Source: Chara braunii (taxonomy: Eukaryota > Streptophyta > Charophyceae > Charales > Characeae). From it: a stretch of 37,527 nucleotides of DNA. Of the stretch, positions 30,531 to 37,527 are shown piece after piece. The DNA lies in NCBI GenBank assembly GCA_003427395.1, contig BFEA01000105.1, positions 1,811,994 through 1,849,520 on the forward strand, in the 5' to 3' direction. The position numbers and the translations under genes are program-made. Positions within the stretch are counted from its first letter, which is position 1. Every line of letters begins with the position of its first letter. Below the pieces are notes generated by a model. It was not told the origin of the DNA. It worked only from the letters and a program-made list of their open reading frames with translations, and did no database searches.

Positions 30531-30688
30531 ACCACCAGTACTTCTCGGAGTCGTGCCCGTTAACACGCCACACTTTTAGGAAACGTATGTGCGACTACAG
30601 GAGCGCCCAAATTCATCCGACTAGAAACATTTCTACTCTTTTTTTTTTTTTTTTTCCGCGGCCGATAGCTGGGCCAAGTACTGGTGGC
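30531..30688. mobile_element. 158-bp TTAA-family element, copy 2
   Basis: Termini ACCACCAGTACTTC and AAGTACTGGTGGC are inverted repeats, flanked by TTGA (30527-30530) and TTAA (30689-30692). It is homologous to 17687-17836 over its full length. A T-run sits near the right end (30639-30655). It is non-coding. Confidence 0.65.
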
Positions 30689-30692
30689 TTAA

Positions 30693-31260
30693 GCTGACCC
30701 ACGCTTCCCTCCGTTACGCTCAAGGGACCCTGAGACAAGGGCATTGATTGGTTTGTTGGGAAGGATTTATCCCTGCTTCACCTGTGCTTCCATTCTACAA
30801 CTTCCCTCTTGGTGCCTCCTAAGTGCCGTGTCCGTGCTGCCTAGCTCAGGCTCGATTTCCTGCCTGATTCCCTTGATTGCACTCACCGCTGCTCCCGGCG
30901 ATGGGGGCCATAGAAATAATTCGTTGCTAGCTGCGCCTTTTTTGCTGCTGCTTTTTGACGACAACAACATCTCATCTGAGGCGCAAAGGCCCGTCCGTTC
31001 TGACTGTGTATTATTCGAAACTACAAGAAAGAGTACATGATAGCTTTTCTTGCTCTGGAAGCTTTCATGATTGCTGTGTTTTGCACGCTAGATCTTCTAC
31101 TTTTTTTCTGTGTTCTTTGAAAGTGTTTTCTAATCCCTATTTTTATTGTTAGAGCGGAATGCACTGTATGGGGTTCTTGACAGAGAACAAAATTGGAGCA
31201 GCAGCATATCAGTTTTTCTTGTATGCTTACTTGAATCCGTTTTCAGGCTTTTAGCTATTG
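30693..31260. other. SQD2 intron segment, no gene
   Basis: Unique sequence with moderate AT content; no supported frame, splice-conserved segment or repeat was seen. Confidence 0.3.
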
Positions 31261-31372
31261 CCGAACATGTTCGGCACCCCACCGAGGCGCCGAACATGTT
31301 CGGACGCTCGGCCGAGCGGGAACCGAACATGTTCGGCCGAGCGCAAATTAGGGGGCTGCCGAACACGTCCTC
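31261..31372. repeat. Array of 14-bp palindromes
   Basis: The perfect palindrome CCGAACATGTTCGG occurs at 31261-31274, 31290-31303 and 31323-31336, and a partial CCGAACACGT follows at about 31359. Spacers are GC-rich and contain a CTCGGCCGAG palindrome. Dyads at near-regular spacing resemble protein-binding sites, but no function can be assigned. Confidence 0.7.
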
Positions 31373-31402
31373 GTGTGTGTGTGGTGTGTGTGGGGTGTGG
31401 TG

Positions 31403-31434
<32 letters not shown>

Positions 31435-32949
31435 ATGTGTGTATGTTCAGGAGTGATGATCAATGCCCCCCGGGGCCCCCCAACCCCTACATATGTCTGA
31501 CAATATATATATAGCACGGTGAAAGGGGAGTCAAAAGAAGAATGAGTAAAATGAATGGTTTCACTGTGCTCTTCATGTTTGTCTTTTTTTTTTTTTTTTT
31601 TTTTTTTTTTTGCCGGTTGTTTCGCAAATTGCACTCTTTTAGTTCATAGTTATGTGACAATATATCGTCACAAATAGAACTGCCCGGTAAACCGTAGGCA
31701 GAGAGAGAGAAGAGGACAACAAACGAGGGGCTGTGACAAACTGTTTCGTCGGAGTTTCACCAATATATATATATATATATGTTTGGGCTCGGTCGATTTT
31801 GGGCCACGTTCGGGCTCGGTCACCGAGCTCAAACGCGATGCTGCGCAGGATATTTTATTGCTTTTGTTTCAGATGGTAACGGCTGATTTACAATTACAAA
31901 TCTTACTGATGTTATAAAGGCAGTCCGTTATGGCTGTCCTTTGCGGAAGTGACTTGAGGAATACTTCTCTCTGTTATGGCTGAGAGACCCTGAAACAGCT
32001 CTGAATGATGCTTCCCAAAGGCTGTCTGTCGCCTGGTCTTTTTTTTTGAAAGAAAAATACATGATGCTTCAGCTCAGGATATATCACTCCAAACCTCGTA
32101 CCAAATTGCGCCGTTAAGAAGATTGCTGGGGATAGAATGAGGCGGTACTCACACCTGAAATTTCTGTGGTGAATCTGCCAGGAATTGCTTCCTGATGCGT
32201 CTAGTGAATTTCTGTTCTTCCTGAGGTGTGCCCCGACCCTTTTGTCTCCATTCGCTTAGAGAGCATCCAACACCCAAGAAGTTTCTTTTGAGGATAAAAA
32301 TGTAGTGTTTACATTGACCCTGGCCTTCAACAGCCTGAATGGCTTTCAGGCTTTTATGGGGGCACAGCAAAGGGCGAGCTGGGAGTCTGTCTGGATTTCG
32401 GAACCTGGTTACCCGTCACGAGAGCGGCGGCGTGCTCACCTATATGGATTCAATTTGTGCCAATTTTTGGTTGCCTGGCAGGCAGAAAACAATCGCTTAT
32501 TTCTTTTTCCTAATATTTCTCCTCAAAACAGCCGTTGTTACCCTGCAGCCATGATTCTGTTTCTAAATTTTGTCAAAATAAAAATCTCTAAAGTTGGGGC
32601 ATTCAAAATTTTGCGCCCTCCTTCACCCCCCNCCCCCCCCCCNTCCTCCTTCCTCCCTGCCCCCTCGGCTCCCCTCTTTCACACGGTAGGCCAAACCTTC
32701 CCCCTGTGGTCTCGTTCACAATTAAGGGTAGTGGTGCTTTAAAGCTTCGGAGGTTACTTCTCTGTCCTTTTATTCAGTTGGGAGGGAATAGATTGGAGCC
32801 ACGACAATAAGCTGGCATTGAGGCTCGTTTTGGTGGAGTCAATGCTGTCATTTGCTTGTTGAGCCTTCTGACATGAGAGCAACTGCAGCATACCTGGTTC
32901 TGACCATCCTTGATTTGACCGTCACCGTTCTATTTCTGTTTCCTTGCAG
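31373..32949. other. SQD2 intron, 3' portion
   Basis: GT tract (31373-31430), T-run (31583-31611), AT tract (31761-31780), C-rich tract with Ns (about 32625-32645). No gene supported. It ends in TTTCCTTGCAG, a good acceptor for exon e. Confidence 0.4.
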
Positions 32950-33005
32950 GTACATCCCCAAGTACACTTTCACCTGGCTGGTGAAACCAATGTGGGCTGT
33001 CATTA
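32950..33005 (+). CDS. SQD2: SQD2 internal exon e
   Basis: Encodes YIPKYTFTWLVKPMWAVI, matching SQD2 YIPRYTFSWLVKPMW.II immediately after HVP. The first base (G) completes the Lys codon begun by AA in exon d, across a 9.7-kb intron. The acceptor is TTGCAG at 32944-32949 and the donor GTATGT is at 33006. At 56 bp it is the shortest exon here, and it is flanked by the two longest introns apart from the first. Confidence 0.93.
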
Positions 33006-33691
33006 GTATGTAATTTACCCTGCTCAGGCTTTGCCTAACTACACATTGTTATCTGCTATTTTCATTTCTTTTTTCTCTCTTTTTTTGGCTTTCCCAATCC
33101 TTGTTAGCTCTTTTCTTATCTTTGCCTTCAAAAGGACATCTCACCGATCAAGCCAAGCGAATGTGGATGTCATTCACACCCTCTCGCTCTCTCACCTCCT
33201 CCTTTTCGAACAGATTTAGGATTCTTTCTACCCCTCCTTCCGCTTTCCACCTTATTTTTGCTCCTCCCTCCACCTCTCAACCTCCCTTCCCCCCCCCCCC
33301 CCCTCTCATTCTCCCCTTCGTTTGGCACCTGCCTATTAAATGTGAAGTTGTGACCCCTCGTTTGTAGCCATCTATTTATTTCCTCGACCCCTTTTGTATG
33401 CTGCTTACTTTGTGAGGAAACCTTGTTCACAAGTATATCACAGGGTTATTCTGTCAATCAACAAGCCGATCCCGACAGTAGACCACTGCGCGTGTACGCT
33501 TTTGTACTTGCCTTCTTCTTTTGCTGCTATTGTTTTGAAAGGGGGAAAAAATATCATTTCTGTGATCGACGTGCTGCCTGAGTGCTGAATGCTGATGCAT
33601 CGATCCATGCCATGACCCATACGTACATGGATACTGTTATAGAATTGAGCAGGGACTCAAAGCAACAGGGTTCGCGTGCGCGCGCGCGCGC

Positions 33692-33781
<90 letters not shown>

Positions 33782-33926
33782 GTTGGTGAAGTTCACATGC
33801 TTGCGATGTTGTTTCTTCTTATGTTGGACTTCTGGGGATCTCACCGTCACACCCACACGCACAACATGCACGGGCATGCACACACAGTTTTTTATCCTGG
33901 CCTTGTTCAATAATGTTGTATTCATN

Positions 33927-34019
<93 letters not shown>

Positions 34020-36707
34020 TCCTCGTTTTTGTTTAGATAGAACTTACTATACTGTGAACTGTCTTGGAAGCTTTGATTGTTGAATAGTAGTTGACAAGTT
34101 GTCTATTGTTGAGACAAATTTTCCTTCCTTTTCTGGTGTATGGATTCCCCTTTCTTCTGCATCCTCGTTATTATTATTATTTTTTCTCGCAGTACTACTA
34201 GTAGTGACTTTACCCGTGTGAGCGGAATACCATCTTTAAAAGAAATCGTTAATCTGTTCTCACAAGATTATGGCAGATCCTGAGCATGCTTTTCATGTCC
34301 TTGGCTATCCCTCTTTTTTGTTTTGACCTCCAAGCGTGCTTTTCATGTCCTTGGCTATCCTCGTTTTTATGTCCGTTACGCGTGTGTGCCATTTTTTTTA
34401 ACCTCCAAGCGGGTACGTGTCATTGGTTATCCTCCAGCTTTGGTCTGATAATTTCAGAGGGGCTGGACTTTGCAATCTGCTCATCTTTATATTAACCTGT
34501 TATGATCTTGGTTGTCTGACGAATTTTATCGCCACTCACACACAGACAGTCTGATACATGGCCATACATGCGTAAGAGAAGGGAGAGAGGAGACAGAGTC
34601 CAAACTGCACACAGGGGAAAATAGGCAGCGGAAGACAGTCATGCACAGATGGGGAGACAACACACAGTGTTTCTCACTCTCTGACGAAACTCCCAACAAC
34701 CAATCACAAGAAAGAACCTGCGAGGATAACAATTGAAATTGCACTGATGATGAGCCAACTCAAACAATTATTGTAACAGAGTTTGTTCCAGTATCTCGCC
34801 ACTCTCAGAACTCACACCCCACTCTCTATCCTACACCCAGTTAGTAGCGCCACATCAGAATGGTCTCCCAGAGGCCAGCGCCAGCCACCCTGATGAAGAA
34901 CAGGTCCGCGATGCAGTCTTCAGTGCCGATGGACAACTCTGACGAAGGAACAGGCAGCTATGGCTGCCACCACCCACGAGTACACAGTGTAGAGCCCCGA
35001 TGTAGCCCGGCCAGACGCAGATACACCCAGGGGTAAGTGCGCTGAGGATGCCCCAGCTATGGCAGACTCAGACTGGGCCGGCTATGGTTGCTGTCAACGG
35101 CGAGGTCTCAGGATGCCGCCTCTGGACAGTCACCGCCACCAACTCGCTTGGCTTCTCCAACCCTGCTTCGCGAGAAATGAACTGCCAAAAGTCCTGAACC
35201 GACGGGTCTAACCTATCTATAGACTACACTAGACCTAGACCGGACTGACTGACCAACCGGTACCGTTGCTGTTTCGGCCTCTCGGCCTCTAACGGACCTG
35301 GCTATAGGCTATAGGACCGTCTATCAGCATAGGCCACTTAGGGCCTGTCTGTCCTAGGGGTAGCCCGGGCCTGCTATACACAGTTAGGGTAGCTGTGGGA
35401 ATTCGAGTTAGTACTGGGCCTATATTTTCCCAGATTTACAGATATGTCCCTCACGAATTTCCTTACAGGTAGGTCTCTCTGTTAGCCCTCAGCCAAACAA
35501 AACTGCGAATCTAACCTACTGCTGTACTATACAGCCTCGCAATCAGCCTCGGCAGTAGAAATCAACAAGTCATTGCAGGAACCAGGGTAGGCCTTCCTGG
35601 TTCCTGTTTATTGAGAGTTTGTTATGCCCCACAACGTGCCCGTAACCTTGATTGCAGAGTAGCAATGGACTCTGCGCTCCCTCTCCCCTTATTGAGGTCG
35701 TTGTCTCCAAAAGAGCCACGCAACAGTCCAGCTCTCCTCTTTCCCCGAAGCCAAGTCACCCTCATTATGACTGTATTTGGCACAGAATGGGGTCTGTATA
35801 CGATCATAACAATGCGGTGTTACCTTCATAGGGGAAGAAGGTAGTGCCTTTGTTCTTGGTCTCTCTACCTCCTAACAAATTGTGCAGACGAAGTTGATGA
35901 AAATTTTGCACTGCAAACACGTTCTCAGCACACGGTCATGTGAAGTGCTGATGGGGGTTAGTCTGTTCTTCGTGTTCTGCAATCTAATGCTAGGGAGAGC
36001 GTACTCCAAAGGGATCTATTGATTCTGTTTTGGATTAGGATTTGGATATCTATTTCGTCCATTGAAGTCCCACTTCTGGCTTAGGGTCTGGGATCACCAG
36101 ACCATCTCCTACTGGCTTTCTTGCGTTGCATTCCACCAAAGTCTCTTTTCAGCGGTCCACTACACTAGAAACAAGCGACACATGCAACCTGTGCCCTAGA
36201 TTCGTTAGATCCGTGGCTGGAATCATGTATAACCATATGGTTTTTAAGGGAAGTGGATTGAAGGTCTCTTTTCTTACGACAGCCAGATATGTATCTCTCA
36301 GCCGGTAGCTTGTTCAGTTGCCTGTCGGTTTTTTTCCCAGTCGTTTCTTCCTCGAGCACAGCAAATGGAACAAGGATGGGGAAGAAGGGGAGGGGAGGTG
36401 GGGAAAGGGAGGGCAGAGTAAGAACCTGCTCCACAAAATGGAAGTTTCGTTTCGGGCTTTAACGTGCTCCCCACGCACAAATATATTGCAGCATGGTTCC
36501 CCCCCCAAAAAAAACAAAAGTCAAAAAGAAAAAGTGACAAGTATTGGATGAAATCATGAAATGCACAAAGGTGTTCAATATCGGACGGAATTTTTGAACG
36601 ATTTTTATTTCTAGGAATAAGCTGGGAGGTGCGAAGTATATGGACTTGTGATTTTGTGCGAACTGTGGTGATTTGATTGCAATGGTTTTTGATTGTTGTT
36701 CTGACAG
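33006..36707. repeat. SQD2 intron with twin GA tracts and repeats
   Basis: Two long GA tracts (33692-33778 and 33927-34015) lie 148 bp apart. Three imperfect repeats of cTTTTCATGTCCTTGGcTATCC-like sequence occur near 34288, 34340 and 34418. 34512-35600 resembles a mobile element without coding potential. A degenerate 105-bp MITE is at 35736-35841. No gene supported. Confidence 0.5.
35736..35841. mobile_element. Degenerate copy of the 105-bp MITE family
   Basis: The left end CCTCTTTCCCCGAAG and right end GGGGAAGAAGG (followed by TA) are inverted. Inner blocks CACCCTCATTATGA and ATCATAACAATGCGGTG match the 3856-3960 copy. The left TA is lost (CT). Confidence 0.55.
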
Positions 36708-36791
36708 GATTTTGCCATCAACTTGCCGATTTGACGTTGGTGACGTCTGCTGCTGTAGGCGAAGAGATGGAAGCTGCAGGTGCAGCAGCAG
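36708..36791 (+). CDS. SQD2: SQD2 internal exon f
   Basis: With A from exon e it reads RFCHQLADLTLVTSAAVGEE then MEAAGAAA, matching SQD2 RFLHRAADLTLVPSAAIG.DL.AAGA. The acceptor is CTGACAG at 36701-36707 and the donor GTACGG is at 36792. The exon is 84 bp, in phase with exon e, and ends one base into the next codon. The following exon (LWNKGVD region in plant homologues) was not found before the window ends. Confidence 0.88.
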
Positions 36792-37527
36792 GTACGGTGT
36801 GTCTTTGTGCTTTGTACTTAAAAATGAAATTATTGGCATCTTTGTTAGGCTACCAGCCGTGCCGCCCAGGTCACCCTGTTTTCCTGGGCGGCCCAACCGT
36901 GCAAGGACCAGGGAAGTTTCCAGCCAAAAAAAAAAAAAAAAGAGTTTCCAGCAAAAAAAAAAAAAAACACCGAAAAAAAACTATGTTATGCAGAAAAATA
37001 AACTGAACAACTTTTGCCTCAGGGTCACATCGAAATTCTTTACCAAATTTAAAATCCCTACACTTGTAATGTGAGAATTTTCAATTTTGGCATCCGGGCC
37101 ATCCGCGGACCTACCGGCCTGACGGTCCGGATTGCTCCGCGATCTTAAGATTTTAAGATCGCGCGGCGATCCAGGCCGTTTGCGGTCCTACGGCCCGACG
37201 GCCTGGTACCAGTTGGCCAATGGCCTGGATTAGAAGTTTTCAGCACAACCGAAGCTAGGGCTGCCAGGCGTGGGGCGAAACCGGTTCCAGGGGGGCTGGT
37301 CTCCTTTAGGGCGCAGCGGTTCGGGCCCCGCGCATGTGCGCATGTCTTCGGCTGCGCACGGAGTCGGTGTATAGCGAACGAGACAATACTCACCCACACG
37401 ACCACCCGCCCGCCCGCCCGCTTGAACAAGCACATGCACAGACGCACGCACATGCACACATGCACACACACGCACAAACACACGCACATGCACGCACACG
37501 TGCACGCAAATGCATCATGGGCAGACT
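36792..37527. other. SQD2 intron start, foldback repeat and CA-rich tail
   Basis: Two A-runs (36926-36940, 36954-36966), then a foldback structure at 37092-37209, then unique sequence and a CACACGCA-type low-complexity tail (37430-37510). No gene supported; frames in the tail are repeat read-through. Confidence 0.5.
37092..37209. repeat. Foldback repeat with 11-bp perfect hairpin
   Basis: The central hairpin CGCGATCTTAA-gatt-TTAAGATCGCG (37138-37163) is bracketed by two similar segments, 37092-37132 and 37169-37209. Each begins ATCC.GGCC and is itself roughly palindromic. It could be a foldback MITE. Confidence 0.55.

Larger units (their letters stand above)
18644..36791 (+). other. Partial gene: sulfoquinovosyltransferase, six internal exons
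   Basis: Gene extent visible in the window. The enzyme transfers sulfoquinovose from UDP-sulfoquinovose to diacylglycerol, the last step of sulfolipid (SQDG) synthesis at the chloroplast envelope. It belongs to glycosyltransferase family 4. Six exons of 67, 71, 118, 74, 56 and 84 bp join without a frame break (phases 2, 0, 2, 0, 2, 1 at successive acceptors) to encode about 156 residues corresponding to the N-terminal Rossmann half of the enzyme. Introns are 2825, 660, 788, 9703 and 3702 bp and full of repeats. The transit peptide exon and the C-terminal half lie outside the recognised sequence. No frame-disrupting change was seen, so the gene is probably functional. Confidence 0.85.

Noticed and set aside
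31261-31372. CRISPR-like array
   Set aside because: Repeats are 14-bp palindromes with short unequal spacers in a eukaryotic intron, with no cas genes. Resemblance to animal p53 or steroid-receptor half sites was also set aside because such factors are not expected in a plant or alga.
33582-34040. 152-codon frame rich in Arg-Glu
   Set aside because: Read-through of two GA tracts; the same holds for the opposite-strand Ser-Leu frame at 33554-33925.

Overview
This is eukaryotic nuclear DNA: coding sequence in short spliced exons with consensus GT..AG junctions, very long introns, LTR retrotransposons, several classes of small DNA transposons, U6-derived retrocopies and many GA/CA/poly-A tracts. 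The one confidently identified host gene encodes a chloroplast sulfolipid synthase (SQD2 type), so the organism is photosynthetic. Large introns, Ty3/gypsy chromodomain elements with an initiator-Met tRNA primer site, and plant-like protein similarity suggest a streptophyte alga, Chara-like. The species assignment is inference.

Layout. 1-1.4 kb: degenerate tandem array with a period near 178 bp. 1.4-4.3 kb: U6-like relic, degenerate repeats, and a 105-bp palindromic MITE. 4421-13857: a complete but decayed Ty3/gypsy element on the minus strand (LTRs 4421-5272 and 12951-13857, primer site, gag, protease, RT, RNase H, integrase with chromodomain-like tail). An 813-bp TTAA-flanked element (6669-7481) interrupts its pol. 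The retrotransposon sits in a microsatellite of an older insertion, which itself splits a U6 retrocopy. 13.9-17.8 kb: tRNA-like sequences, another U6 copy, MITEs and a related solo LTR (15525-16670).

18644-36791 (+): six internal exons of SQD2, all in compatible phases: 18644-18710, 21536-21606, 22267-22384, 23173-23246, 32950-33005 and 36708-36791. Together they encode about 156 contiguous residues. The first and last exons are not in view. The 9.7-kb intron before 32950 carries a 296-codon unidentified minus-strand ORF, the 3' end of a second Ty3/gypsy element (minus strand, to about 28450, with PPT and LTR edge near 27561), a palindrome array and more MITEs. Two SQD2 exons have repeats close to their splice sites, and one exon end is duplicated together with its donor site.

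I found no operon, CRISPR array, defence locus or new enzymatic system. What deserves a second look is the intron/transposon architecture of SQD2, the nested insertions, and several apparently uncatalogued short repeat families.
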